Positions 46,187-57,763 of a DNA stretch of 64,000 bases are shown here, piece by piece (within the stretch, counting starts at the first letter, position 1; the number at the start of each line of letters is the position of its first letter). The notes under the pieces were generated by a model that was not told the DNA's origin, did no database searches, and was given only the letters and a program-made list of their open reading frames with translations. Made by a program: the position numbers and the translations under genes. The DNA comes from Hyphomicrobiales bacterium. Its GTDB lineage: Bacteria > Pseudomonadota > Alphaproteobacteria > Rhizobiales > Rhizobiaceae. The stretch is taken from the NCBI GenBank assembly GCA_900466575.1, contig UBMP01000008.1:62001-126000 (forward strand). Reading direction: 5' to 3'.

Positions 46187-47560
46187 TCAGGCGGCAGCCG
46201 CCACAACCCGATTGCGCCCGGCGTTCTTTGCCTCGTAAAGCGCCTGGTCTGCCGCTTTCATGAGCTGTGCCGGACTTTGGACCGACTGGGAGATGGACGC
46301 GATGCCGAGCGAGGCGGTGACCTTCAGGTCGAGACCGGCTGCTGCCAAATGAAAAGGCTTGCCCTCGATCGCGCCGCGGAGACGTTCGGCAATCGCCGTC
46401 GCCATCTCCAGCGGCGTATCGGGCATGACGACGACAAACTCTTCGCCGCCAAAGCGGCAAGCCAAGTCCGCACCACGCACGGTGGAACGAATGCGGGCAG
46501 CAAGCTCCTTGAGCACCTCGTCACCGGCGTCGTGACCGTAGGAGTCGTTGATCGACTTGAAGCGATCGATGTCCGTCAGACACACGGAGAGCGCCCGACC
46601 ACGCGCGTTGGCGCGATCGAACAGCAGCTTAAGATGATTGTCGAGATAGCGTCGATTGCTGAGCCCTGTCAGTCCGTCCGTTACGGCCAGCTCGATCGTG
46701 TGTTCGACGCTCGACCTAAGGCGATCATTATAGCGTTTGCGCCTGATTTGCGTCAGGCAGCGTGCGACCAGTTCGTTCGGGTCGACAGGGCGCATGATGT
46801 AATCGTTGACGCCGAGTTCGAGCGCCCGGACGATCACGCCGTCTGCGTCCTGATCCGCCATGAGCAGTACAGGGATGAAACGCGTCCGTTCAAGTGAACG
46901 AAGCTGCGAGCAAAGCCGCAAGGGATCGTAATCTTCCAGATTGGAATTAACGATGACGAGTTCCGTCGGATTCTCGGCCGCATAGAAGAGTGCCGCCTGC
47001 GGATCGGAGATAGCAACCACCTCGGCAATCGGCCGCAGCGCCTTGACGATTCGATCCTGTGACGAGGCGCGGGCATCGACGAGCAGGACCTGCCCCGGCT
47101 CGCTTGCCTCATTTTCGAGCGATGCATCGTCGGCGACCATGCCGAACTTGCGCGCGGTTTCGGCGCGCACCCTCAGTTCGTCCGACAACGCCTTGAGGCG
47201 CAGCAGGCTCTTGACCCGGGACATGAGTTGCATGTCGTTGACCGGCTTGGTCAGAAAGTCGTCAGCCCCCGCCTTCAGCCCACGAACCCGGTCGGAGGGC
47301 TGGTCAAGTGCCGTGACCATAACGACAGGTATATGCGCCGTGCGCGGGCTTGCCTTGAGCCGCTCACAGACTGTGAATCCGTCGATGCCGGGCATCATGA
47401 TGTCGAGAAGGATCAGATCGACCTGCGTCTTCTCGCAGAGCTCCAGCGCGGCAAACCCATTCTCGGCCGTGATGACGTCGAAATACTCGGCGAGCAGCCG
47501 CGCCTCAAGCATCTTCACGTTGGCCGGGATGTCGTCAACGACAAGAATGCGCGCCGTCAT
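46187..47560 (-). CDS. pleD: PleD-type diguanylate cyclase response regulator
   Basis: 457 residues: receiver 1 (about 1-120) with phospho-acceptor Asp in LILLDIMMPGIDG, receiver 2 (about 150-270) in which the acceptor region reads VIVNSNLEDYD and is degenerate, and a GGDEF domain with CRFGGEEF plus an intact RGAD inhibitory site 5 residues before it. This is the PleD architecture: phosphorylation drives dimerisation and cyclic-di-GMP synthesis. It lies 11 bases after divK, forming the conserved divK-pleD operon that controls polar development and the cell cycle. Confidence 0.96.
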   Translation of the reverse strand: MTARILVVDDIPANVKMLEARLLAEYFDVITAENGFAALELCEKTQVDLILLDIMMPGIDGFTVCERLKASPRTAHIPVVMVTALDQPSDRVRGLKAGADDFLTKPVNDMQLMSRVKSLLRLKALSDELRVRAETARKFGMVADDASLENEASEPGQVLLVDARASSQDRIVKALRPIAEVVAISDPQAALFYAAENPTELVIVNSNLEDYDPLRLCSQLRSLERTRFIPVLLMADQDADGVIVRALELGVNDYIMRPVDPNELVARCLTQIRRKRYNDRLRSSVEHTIELAVTDGLTGLSNRRYLDNHLKLLFDRANARGRALSVCLTDIDRFKSINDSYGHDAGDEVLKELAARIRSTVRGADLACRFGGEEFVVVMPDTPLEMATAIAERLRGAIEGKPFHLAAAGLDLKVTASLGIASISQSVQSPAQLMKAADQALYEAKNAGRNRVVAAAA

Positions 47561-47571
47561 GAATGTCCCCC

Positions 47572-47943
47572 TCAGGCGTCGCCAAGATAGGTCTTGATGG
47601 TCTCGATGAATTTTGGCACCGAAATCGGTTTGGAGACGTAGGCCTCGCAGCCACCTTGACGGATGCGTTCCTCATCACCCTTCATCGCGAAGGCGGTTAC
47701 GGCGATGACCGGGATCGGATGAAGCTCCGGGTCTTCCTTGAGCCAACGCGTCACATCGAGGCCGGAGACTTCGGGAAGCTGGATATCCATCAAGATCAGA
47801 TCCGGCTTGTGCTGGCGCGCGAGATCGAGCGCCTCCATGCCATTGCGGGTCTGGATCGTCTGATATCCCGATGCCTCTATCAGGTCTCGGAAGAGCTTCA
47901 TGTTGAGCTCGTTATCCTCGACGATCATCACGCGCTTGACCAT
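47572..47943 (-). CDS. divK: Single-domain response regulator DivK
   Basis: 123-residue receiver-only protein, the cell-cycle regulator acting through DivJ/PleC and DivL-CckA-CtrA. Starts [20 protein letters not shown], with acceptor Asp in [20 protein letters not shown], conserved Thr in [14 protein letters not shown] and Lys in YVSKPIS. First gene of the divK-pleD operon; the 220-base gap to the divergent DUF3572 gene should contain its promoter, but I see no clear CtrA site (TTAA-N7-TTAA). Confidence 0.97.
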   Translation of the reverse strand: MVKRVMIVEDNELNMKLFRDLIEASGYQTIQTRNGMEALDLARQHKPDLILMDIQLPEVSGLDVTRWLKEDPELHPIPVIAVTAFAMKGDEERIRQGGCEAYVSKPISVPKFIETIKTYLGDA

Positions 47944-48164
47944 GCTTCTATCCGTCGCCTTTCATTCGAACCTCAGGACGCCGGAGCTGTGCCCCTGCCC
48001 GCTCGATGACAGGCCTCGCCCGTGGGGATTGCGCTGGAGACTGTTTCCGTTGTCCGCAGACTGCGGTAGAAACAGACTGTGCATCGCGAACGTCACGATT
48101 CCTGAAGTTGTTCCCGAGAACACTAGTCCGATTTGTTTGAATAATTCGTAACCCGGAGCGGGAA

Positions 48165-48473
48165 ATGCGCCTGAAGCCTGAGAAGAACACCCGTTCCGCG
48201 CCCGATGCGCAGGAGATTGCGGTGGCCATTCTGACCTGGCTTGGCGAAGAGCCGGACATGCTGACCCGTTTCCTGTCGCTGAGCGGCGTCGAGGCCTCTT
48301 CGCTCCGCCAATTCTCCACCTCCCCTGGCTTTGCCGCCGCGCTGATGGAATTCGTCATGGGCCATGAGCCGAGCCTCATGGCCTTCAGCGCTCGCTCGGG
48401 CATTGCACCGGAAATCGTTGCGACCGCCTGGCAAAAACTGAGCGGTCCATATTACGGCGGAACCGGAGCCTGA
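48165..48473 (+). CDS. DUF3572 family protein
   Basis: 102-residue, mostly helical protein of unknown function, conserved next to divK in Rhizobiales (ILTWLGEEPDMLTRFLSLSG, MEFVMGHEPSLMAFSARSGI, AWQKLSGP). ATG 48165 has GGAGCGGG upstream. The stop is one base before the ATG of the next gene, so the two are translationally coupled. Confidence 0.85.
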   Translation: MRLKPEKNTRSAPDAQEIAVAILTWLGEEPDMLTRFLSLSGVEASSLRQFSTSPGFAAALMEFVMGHEPSLMAFSARSGIAPEIVATAWQKLSGPYYGGTGA

Positions 48474-48474
48474 T

Positions 48475-49119
48475 ATGACCGACCTTAGCCATATCCGCCT
48501 GACGGGCAGACCGCTCATCATCAGTGACGTCGACGACGTCATTCTGGAATTCATCGAGCCCTATCAGCGCTTTCTCAATGCCCGTGGCCTGAAGTTCCTG
48601 CCGCGCTCCTTCCGCCTGACGGGCAATGTCGTCCGGGTTGAAGACGAAACACCGGTCAGCGAGGACGTGGTTCAAAAGTCCCTGCACGACTTCTTCGACG
48701 AGCAGCATGCCTGGCAGACGCCATTCGAACATGTGATGACAGCACTGCCGGCGCTTGCCGAAGAGGCCGACGTCGTCTTCCTGACCGCCATGCCGCCGAA
48801 ATTCACCGACAAACGTCGCCTGCTCCTGGACGAACTGGGGCTGCATTTTCCGATGGTCGCAGTCGAGACTGCCAAGGGGCCGATTGCGTCGATGATCCGC
48901 GACCGTCATACAGCGCCGGTCGTGTTCGTTGACGACATGGCGCATAATCTTGCCTCCGTTGCGGAACACCTGCCTGACTGCCTGCTACTCAGCCTCGCGC
49001 CTCCCTCGGCCGTGCATGCCATGGCGCCGAAGCCGCCGCAGTCAGCTCGCATCGTCCGCGACTGGGCAGATGCCGCGCCGATCATCAGGACGCATTTTGG
49101 CAGCAGAATTGGCGCTTGA
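48475..49119 (+). CDS. HAD-like conserved hypothetical protein
   Basis: 214-residue soluble protein. The N-terminal IISDVDDVILEFIEPYQRF resembles HAD motif I (DxDxT/V), VVFLTAMPPKFTDKRR resembles motif II, and VVFVDDMAHNLASVAEHL resembles motif IV (DD). It is therefore probably a HAD-superfamily phosphatase or phosphatase-derived protein; substrate unknown. Coupled to the DUF3572 gene. Its stop codon lies inside the -35 element of the dinB promoter. Confidence 0.75.
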   Translation: MTDLSHIRLTGRPLIISDVDDVILEFIEPYQRFLNARGLKFLPRSFRLTGNVVRVEDETPVSEDVVQKSLHDFFDEQHAWQTPFEHVMTALPALAEEADVVFLTAMPPKFTDKRRLLLDELGLHFPMVAVETAKGPIASMIRDRHTAPVVFVDDMAHNLASVAEHLPDCLLLSLAPPSAVHAMAPKPPQSARIVRDWADAAPIIRTHFGSRIGA

Positions 49120-49143
49120 GCTAAGATCGCATTTCGCCTAGTG
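49115..49143 (+). promoter_or_regulatory. Putative dinB promoter
   Basis: CTTGAG (49115-49120), 17 bases, CTAGTG (49138-49143). The start would fall near 49150, exactly at the LexA site, the arrangement expected of a repressed SOS promoter. Confidence 0.55.
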
Positions 49144-49150
49144 TCTCGGC

Positions 49151-49165
49151 GTTCAACTTTTGTTC
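49151..49165 (+). promoter_or_regulatory. LexA (SOS) box of dinB
   Basis: GTTC-AACTTTT-GTTC: two GTTC words with a 7-base spacer, the direct-repeat LexA motif established for alphaproteobacteria. It lies 10 bases before the chosen dinB ATG and just after the -10 element. Confidence 0.8.
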
Positions 49166-49174
49166 CAGAGACTC

Positions 49175-50470
49175 ATGACGGGCGACGATCCTCTGCCGGG
49201 CTTCTGCCGCGACTGCTTTGAGCCTGTCGCGAGGCAGGCGGAGCGTTGCAAGACCTGCGGCAGCCCTCGGCTTGTTCGGCACCGAGAACTGAACGCGCTG
49301 CAGCTCGCCCATATTGATTGCGATGCCTTCTACGCTTCGGTCGAGAAGCGCGACAATCCAGAGCTTGCAGATAAGCCTGTGATCGTTGGCGGCGGCAAGC
49401 GGGGAGTGGTTTCCACCTGCTGCTACATAGCGCGCATCCGCGGCGTGCGCTCCGCCATGCCGATGTTCAAGGCGCTGGAGGCCTGTCCCGAGGCCGTCGT
49501 CATCAGCCCGGACATGGAGAAATACAGCCGCGTCGGCCGTCAGATTCGCCAGATGATGCAGGACCTGACGCCGCTGGTCGAGCCGCTGTCGATCGATGAG
49601 GCGTTTCTCGACCTGAAAGGCACGGAACTCATTCACCATCACGAGCCCCCTGCCCGGTTGCTGGCGCGGTTTGCCCAACGGGTGGAGGACGAGATCGGCG
49701 TGACTGTGTCGGTCGGGCTGTCTTATTGCAAATTCCTCGCCAAGGTTGCCTCGGATATGCGCAAGCCGCGCGGCTTCAGCGTGATCGGGCGCGAGGAGGC
49801 GCTGTCGTTTCTGGCGCCAAAGCCTGTGACGCTGATATGGGGCGTCGGCCGCGCCTTTGCCGAAAAGCTTGCACAGGACGGCATCCGCGAAATCCGCCAG
49901 CTTCAGCAGATGGATGAAGCCACGCTGATGCGGCGCTATGGCACGATGGGCCAACGGCTCTTCAGGCTCTCCCGCGGCGAGGACGAACGGCAGGTTCATA
50001 GCGACGGGGAGGCAAAGAGCGTATCGGCCGAGACCACCTTTTTCGATGACATCTCCGATTTCGAGCCACTCGCGGCGCATCTGCGCGCACTCTCCGAGAA
50101 GGTCTCGCGCCGCCTCAAGCGCAGTGGACTGGCGGGGCAGACAGTCGTTCTCAAGCTGAAGACAAACGACTTCAAGACGCGCTCGCGCAACTTCAGCCTG
50201 GACAGCCCCACGCAACTGGCGGACCGCATATTCCGCATCGGAATATCGATGCTCGAAAAGGAGGTTGGTAGCGCGAAATTCCGCCTGATTGGCATAGGCG
50301 TGACCTCGCTGGGGGAAACGACGCTGGCCGATCCGCAGGACCTGATCGACCAACAGGCTGCCAGGCGCGCCAAGGCGGAGGCGGCAATCGACAAGCTGCG
50401 TGACAAGTTCGGCAATCGCAGCGTCGAGACCGGATACACATTTCGTCCGACGGATGGTCGCACGCGCTGA
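49175..50470 (+). CDS. dinB: DNA polymerase IV with N-terminal zinc-ribbon extension
   Basis: Y-family translesion polymerase. 431 residues. About 35 residues at the start carry two Cys pairs (FCRDCFEPV and CKTCGSPR) before the polymerase core, which begins [17 protein letters not shown]. Catalytic acidic residues: Asp in HIDCD and Asp-Glu in [11 protein letters not shown]. The C-terminal little-finger domain includes [12 protein letters not shown]. The polymerase lacks a recognisable beta-clamp motif in my reading, but this was not tested. The frame opens at TTG 49160, inside the LexA box, so ATG 49175 is preferred. Confidence 0.93.
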   Translation: MTGDDPLPGFCRDCFEPVARQAERCKTCGSPRLVRHRELNALQLAHIDCDAFYASVEKRDNPELADKPVIVGGGKRGVVSTCCYIARIRGVRSAMPMFKALEACPEAVVISPDMEKYSRVGRQIRQMMQDLTPLVEPLSIDEAFLDLKGTELIHHHEPPARLLARFAQRVEDEIGVTVSVGLSYCKFLAKVASDMRKPRGFSVIGREEALSFLAPKPVTLIWGVGRAFAEKLAQDGIREIRQLQQMDEATLMRRYGTMGQRLFRLSRGEDERQVHSDGEAKSVSAETTFFDDISDFEPLAAHLRALSEKVSRRLKRSGLAGQTVVLKLKTNDFKTRSRNFSLDSPTQLADRIFRIGISMLEKEVGSAKFRLIGIGVTSLGETTLADPQDLIDQQAARRAKAEAAIDKLRDKFGNRSVETGYTFRPTDGRTR

Positions 50471-50552
50471 CAAGTCGCCACCTTCAGGACAGCATTCTTT
50501 AAGGACTATTGGATAGCATTCGGCAATCACTCAAGACTTTGGACGTCGGACC

Positions 50553-51830
50553 ATGCTCAAGGGGCACATTCTTTCCATTGCTGTTTTCATCGCTGCATTC
50601 GGGGCCGAACACGCCATGGCGGGCGATGGGCAGGTGCTGCAAATCCTGGTTTCGCGCGACCTGCAATCTTTGAAGGTCTACGACGGCGACAAGGTCGTGG
50701 CGACCTCGAAAGTTTCCACCGGCAAGCCGGGTCACGAGACGCCGACAGGCATTTTCTCCGTTCTGGAAAAGCAGAAGTTCCACCGCTCGAACAAATATTC
50801 CGACGCCCCTATGCCTTGGATGCAGCGCATCACCTGGTCCGGCGTCGCTCTGCATGAATCGAACAGTGTTCCGAACCACCCGGCCTCGCACGGCTGCGTA
50901 CGTCTTCCAGGCGCCTTTGCGCAAGAACTCTTCAAGATGACCGAGCGCGGGGCTCACGTGGTCATCACGGACGCGCCTGTTGAACCCGGGCGCATACGGA
51001 GTTCGACGCTGCCCCGTCCTTTCGCCTCCCCGATGGGACCGACGGTGATGACCGATGTCGCCATGGTGCCGGCACCCGCCCAGAGCGCGGTGGCGGGCAC
51101 GGAACTGGCGATGAACGATGCGACCGCACAATCGAAAGCGAGCCTGCGTCCTGAAAAGCCGCGTGAGCCGATCTATGTGCTGATTACGCGCGCCGACCAT
51201 CGCAGCGTCATGCCGGATGTGCAGGAACTGTTGAATCAGTTCGGCTACGACGCCGGTCCCGTGGACGGCGCTGCCGGCACTCAGACCAATGCCGCGATCG
51301 CAAAATTCCGCAAGGATAATGGTCTGCCGGATGGCACGATGGCCGATGACGCCATGGTCGCGGCGCTCTTTGCCAAGGCCGGACGGCCACTGCCGCAGAA
51401 CGGCATCATGGTGATCCGGCGCAATTTTGCGGAAATCTACCGCGCACCGGTGACGCTGGATAATGAGGCCAAGGCGCTCGGCACGCATTTCATTGAGGCC
51501 CGCAACGTGGATACCCGCACCGGCTTTGCCGAATGGTACGGGTTCAGCCTCTCGAACCGCATTCCGGACGCAGCCAAGAAGCGTCTCGGGATTACCGAAG
51601 ATGCCGATCCAGCCACCGCAGAGAGCGTTTCAACGGCACTTGACCGTGTTCATATGAGCGAGGATGCGAAGCAGAAACTCGGCGAACTGCTGGGCGAAGG
51701 CTCCGCCATCACGCTCACGGACGTTGAAAGCCTCAGCGAAACGGGCCTCGGCACGAACTTCATTACGCTCACCGATCCGATTGATAAGCCGGCTAACAAA
51801 CTGGCCGACAAGGCGCTTCACAAGGGGTGA
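50553..51830 (+). CDS. L,D-transpeptidase (YkuD) with peptidoglycan-binding domain
   Basis: Probable periplasmic enzyme forming 3-3 peptidoglycan cross-links or attaching proteins to peptidoglycan; LD-crosslinks are abundant in Rhizobiales. 425 residues: signal peptide (about 1-23, ending HAMAG), YkuD domain (about 27-145) with catalytic HPASHGCVRL, a linker rich in Ala and Pro, a PG_binding_1 domain (about 220-270, VQELLNQFGYDAGPVDGAAG), and a long C-terminal region of unknown role. Convergent with dnaE. Confidence 0.9.
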   Translation: MLKGHILSIAVFIAAFGAEHAMAGDGQVLQILVSRDLQSLKVYDGDKVVATSKVSTGKPGHETPTGIFSVLEKQKFHRSNKYSDAPMPWMQRITWSGVALHESNSVPNHPASHGCVRLPGAFAQELFKMTERGAHVVITDAPVEPGRIRSSTLPRPFASPMGPTVMTDVAMVPAPAQSAVAGTELAMNDATAQSKASLRPEKPREPIYVLITRADHRSVMPDVQELLNQFGYDAGPVDGAAGTQTNAAIAKFRKDNGLPDGTMADDAMVAALFAKAGRPLPQNGIMVIRRNFAEIYRAPVTLDNEAKALGTHFIEARNVDTRTGFAEWYGFSLSNRIPDAAKKRLGITEDADPATAESVSTALDRVHMSEDAKQKLGELLGEGSAITLTDVESLSETGLGTNFITLTDPIDKPANKLADKALHKG

Positions 51831-51840
51831 ACTCACTTGC

Positions 51841-51864
51841 GTTGAGCCGGAAATCCGGCTCAAC
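51841..51864. terminator. Convergent-gene hairpin between the L,D-transpeptidase gene and dnaE
   Basis: Perfect 10-bp stem GTTGAGCCGG (51841-51850)/CCGGCTCAAC (51855-51864) with a 4-base loop, centred in the 39-base gap. No T tract on either side, so termination may depend on the strong stem alone or on Rho. Confidence 0.65.
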
Positions 51865-51869
51865 GGTCA

Positions 51870-55373
<3,504 letters not shown>

Positions 55374-55472
55374 CGCCCATTCTCCATTTCCTGAATCAAG
55401 AATGCATTGTGGGAAATCGTGAGGCGTCCTGTCCAGCCATAATGCCGGACCGGGCGGCAGCGTCCCCGAAAA

Positions 55473-55559
55473 TTACATTGCCATGAGGATGAGAGACATG
55501 GTGGCGACGAACATGGTCATGGATGCGAATGCAGCGATATCACGGAGGATGTCAGTCAT
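55473..55559 (-). CDS. SOS-controlled 28-residue membrane peptide (SidA-like candidate)
   Basis: 28 codons, MTDILRDIAAF at the N-terminus, then an uninterrupted hydrophobic stretch (about 8-28, rich in Met, Ala, Phe, Val, Leu) ending in LILMAM. One transmembrane helix with a short charged N-terminus is predicted. The ATG at 55559 follows a near-perfect AAAGGAG 6 bases upstream, which is rare for chance frames. A CTTGAC promoter with two overlapping LexA boxes sits directly upstream. Caulobacter SidA is a 29-residue LexA-controlled inner membrane peptide that blocks division through FtsW; equivalence here is inferred from size, topology and control, not from sequence identity. Confidence 0.72.
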   Translation of the reverse strand: MTDILRDIAAFASMTMFVATMSLILMAM

Positions 55560-55580
55560 AGCGGGCTCCTTTCCACTTAT

Positions 55581-55606
55581 GTTCCCACTATGTTCTTATT
55601 ACGTTC
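55581..55606 (-). promoter_or_regulatory. Two overlapping LexA (SOS) boxes
   Basis: On the plus strand GTTC (55581-55584), CCACTAT, GTTC (55592-55595), TTATTAC, GTTC (55603-55606): three GTTC words with 7-base spacers, so the middle word is shared by two complete boxes. The array covers the -10 region and much of the spacer of the promoter that drives the 28-codon gene. Confidence 0.85.
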
Positions 55607-55617
55607 GAAGAGTCAAG
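55589..55617 (-). promoter_or_regulatory. Promoter of the 28-codon SOS gene
   Basis: Minus strand: perfect -35 CTTGAC (55617-55612), then AACATA at 17 bases (55594-55589) or ACATAG at 18 bases as -10. Predicted start about 55582, leader about 23 bases containing AAAGGAG. Confidence 0.65.
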
Positions 55618-55739
55618 CGCCCCTTGTGAAGATTCACGCAAGTCCCTGAAAAGACAGCCGACATCATCCGCTCAGCTCGGAGGCGACGCGATGGGCACAC
55701 ATGTTTGGAACGGAAGATCTGTCGCGGACGGTCAGGGTC

Positions 55740-56423
55740 TCAGAATTCGAGAACCCTGCCTTCGTCGAGGGTGATGCGGCGATCCATCCGCGAGGCAAGT
55801 TCATGATTATGGGTCGCAATCATCGCTGCCAATCCGGACTGGCGAACCAGCGCGGTTAGCGCGTCGAAGACATAGCCCGCGGTTTCGGGATCGAGATTGC
55901 CCGTCGGCTCGTCGGCCAACAGGACCTGTGGCGCATTGGCGACCGCGCGGGCAATTGCCACGCGCTGCTGCTCGCCGCCCGACAGTTCTGCGGGGCGGTG
56001 CGTGCCGCGATGAGCGATGCGCATATAGGCGAGCAGCTGCTCGGCCCGCTCGGCTGCGTCCTTGCGCGAGAGGCCGGCGATAAGCTGGGGCATCATGATA
56101 TTCTCCTGCGCGCTGAATTCCGGCAGGAGATGATGGAACTGATAAACGAAACCGATTTCCGCGCGGCGCACGGCCGTGCGCTCGTCGTCAGACATCTCGG
56201 CACATGAATGACCGCTGACGATGACATCCCCTTCGCTCGGCCGTTCCAGCAGGCCCGCGATATGCAGGAGCGTCGATTTGCCGGTGCCGGAGGGTGCAAC
56301 AAGCGCGACGGTTTCACCGCTCCGCAGCGTAAAATTTGCGCCTTTCAGGATGGAGAGCTCCTGATCGCCCTGCCCGTAGCTGCGCCGGATGTTCTTGAGT
56401 TCCAGAACTGCTTGCTGTCTCAT
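55740..56423 (-). CDS. lolD: Lipoprotein-releasing ABC transporter ATP-binding protein
   Basis: ATPase of the Lol system that extracts outer-membrane lipoproteins from the inner membrane. The 227-residue product has Walker [10 protein letters not shown], the signature [14 protein letters not shown], Walker [13 protein letters not shown] and the H-loop ATHNHEL. It follows lolC after 15 bases and acts with it. Confidence 0.95.
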   Translation of the reverse strand: MRQQAVLELKNIRRSYGQGDQELSILKGANFTLRSGETVALVAPSGTGKSTLLHIAGLLERPSEGDVIVSGHSCAEMSDDERTAVRRAEIGFVYQFHHLLPEFSAQENIMMPQLIAGLSRKDAAERAEQLLAYMRIAHRGTHRPAELSGGEQQRVAIARAVANAPQVLLADEPTGNLDPETAGYVFDALTALVRQSGLAAMIATHNHELASRMDRRITLDEGRVLEF

Positions 56424-56438
56424 CGGGTGTCGAGCCTC

Positions 56439-57743
56439 TTATTCGTATCTCAGCGCCTGGACGGGGTCCAGCTTGGCGGCGCGCCATGCCGGGAAAATCG
56501 TGGCGAGGAAAGACAGTGCCAGCGCCATGACGACGACGGACACGGTCTCTCCAAGGTTCATCTGAGCCGGCAGCTGACTGAGGAAATAGAGTTCCGGATT
56601 GAACAGCGTCGTTCCCGACAGCCACGAGAAGAACTGCCGGAGTCGCTCAATATTGAGGCACACCACAACGCCAAGGATGACCCCGGCGAAGGTGCCGGCG
56701 GTGCCGATCGCAGCGCCCGTCATGAAGAAGATGCGCATCACGGCCCCGGAGGTCGCGCCCATCGTGCGAAGGATCGCGATATCGTGCCCCTTGTCCTTCA
56801 CCAGCATGATCAGACCTGAAATGATATTCAGTGCAGCGACCAGGACGATCAGCGTGAGGATCATGAACATGACGTTGCGCTCGACCTGGAGGGCGGAGAA
56901 GAAGGTCGAGTTGCGCTGTCTCCAGTCGGTGATAAAGATCTGGCGACCCGCCGCCTTTTCGATCGGTTCGCGGAGTTCATCGATCTTGTCGGGATCATTC
57001 ACGAAAAGTTCGATCGACTGAACGATGCCGTCGGCGTTGAAATAGAGTTGGGCCTGTTCCAGCGGCATGAAGATAATGCTGGAGTCATATTCCGACATGC
57101 CTATCTCGAAGACAGCCGAAACCTTGTAGGATTTGACCCGCGGGTTGACCCCCATGGGAGTCACGTCACCTTCCGGTGATATGAGCGTCACCGTGTCGCC
57201 GGCGCCCACACCCAGCGTTGCAGCCAGACGGGAACCGATGGCAATGCCATCGCCCGAAGCAAAGCCCACGAGGTCGCCGGACTTGATGTTGTCGGCGACG
57301 TATTTCAGCTTGGTGATGTCTTCCGCGCGAATGCCGCGCACCAGCGCGCCCGAGCCCGCACCGTTCTTGCCGGAAGCGAGCGTTTCGCCCTCCACCAGCG
57401 GGATCGCCATTTTCACGCCAGGCACGGCCGCGAATTTCTGCGCGAGATCATTGTAGTTATTGAGCGGCGTATCAACGGGCTGGATGATCATGTGCCCGTT
57501 GACCCCGAGTATGCGGGAGATGAGCTCCGTGCGGAAACCGTTCATCACCGCCATCACGATGATGAGCGTAGCGACGCCGAGCATGATCCCGACAAAGGAA
57601 AAGCCGGCGATGACCGAAATGAATGCTTCCTTGCGCCGGGCGCGAAGATAGCGCCAGGCCACCATGCGTTCGAAGGCGGAAAACGGCCCCGTCTTAGTGA
57701 TCCGGTTTGCCGTTGCGCTTGCGCCGCTATCGCCTTTCGCCAT
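56439..57743 (-). CDS. lolC: Lipoprotein-releasing ABC transporter permease (LolC/E family)
   Basis: 434-residue FtsX-type permease: N-terminal membrane segment (EAFISVIAGFSFVGIMLGVA, about 40-65), large periplasmic domain (about 70-290), then three membrane segments. One permease gene is present next to lolD, so a homodimeric LolF-like arrangement is possible, as in other alphaproteobacteria. ATG 57743 follows AGGGAG; proS lies 20 bases upstream. Confidence 0.94.
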   Translation of the reverse strand: MAKGDSGASATANRITKTGPFSAFERMVAWRYLRARRKEAFISVIAGFSFVGIMLGVATLIIVMAVMNGFRTELISRILGVNGHMIIQPVDTPLNNYNDLAQKFAAVPGVKMAIPLVEGETLASGKNGAGSGALVRGIRAEDITKLKYVADNIKSGDLVGFASGDGIAIGSRLAATLGVGAGDTVTLISPEGDVTPMGVNPRVKSYKVSAVFEIGMSEYDSSIIFMPLEQAQLYFNADGIVQSIELFVNDPDKIDELREPIEKAAGRQIFITDWRQRNSTFFSALQVERNVMFMILTLIVLVAALNIISGLIMLVKDKGHDIAILRTMGATSGAVMRIFFMTGAAIGTAGTFAGVILGVVVCLNIERLRQFFSWLSGTTLFNPELYFLSQLPAQMNLGETVSVVVMALALSFLATIFPAWRAAKLDPVQALRYE

Positions 57744-57763
57744 GTTTTCTCCCTGATCGGCCG

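Noticed and set aside
46054-46263. 69-codon plus-strand frame in the rpmG-pleD gap
   Set aside because: No ribosome binding site, Pro/Arg-rich product, and its second half is antisense to the pleD 3' end.
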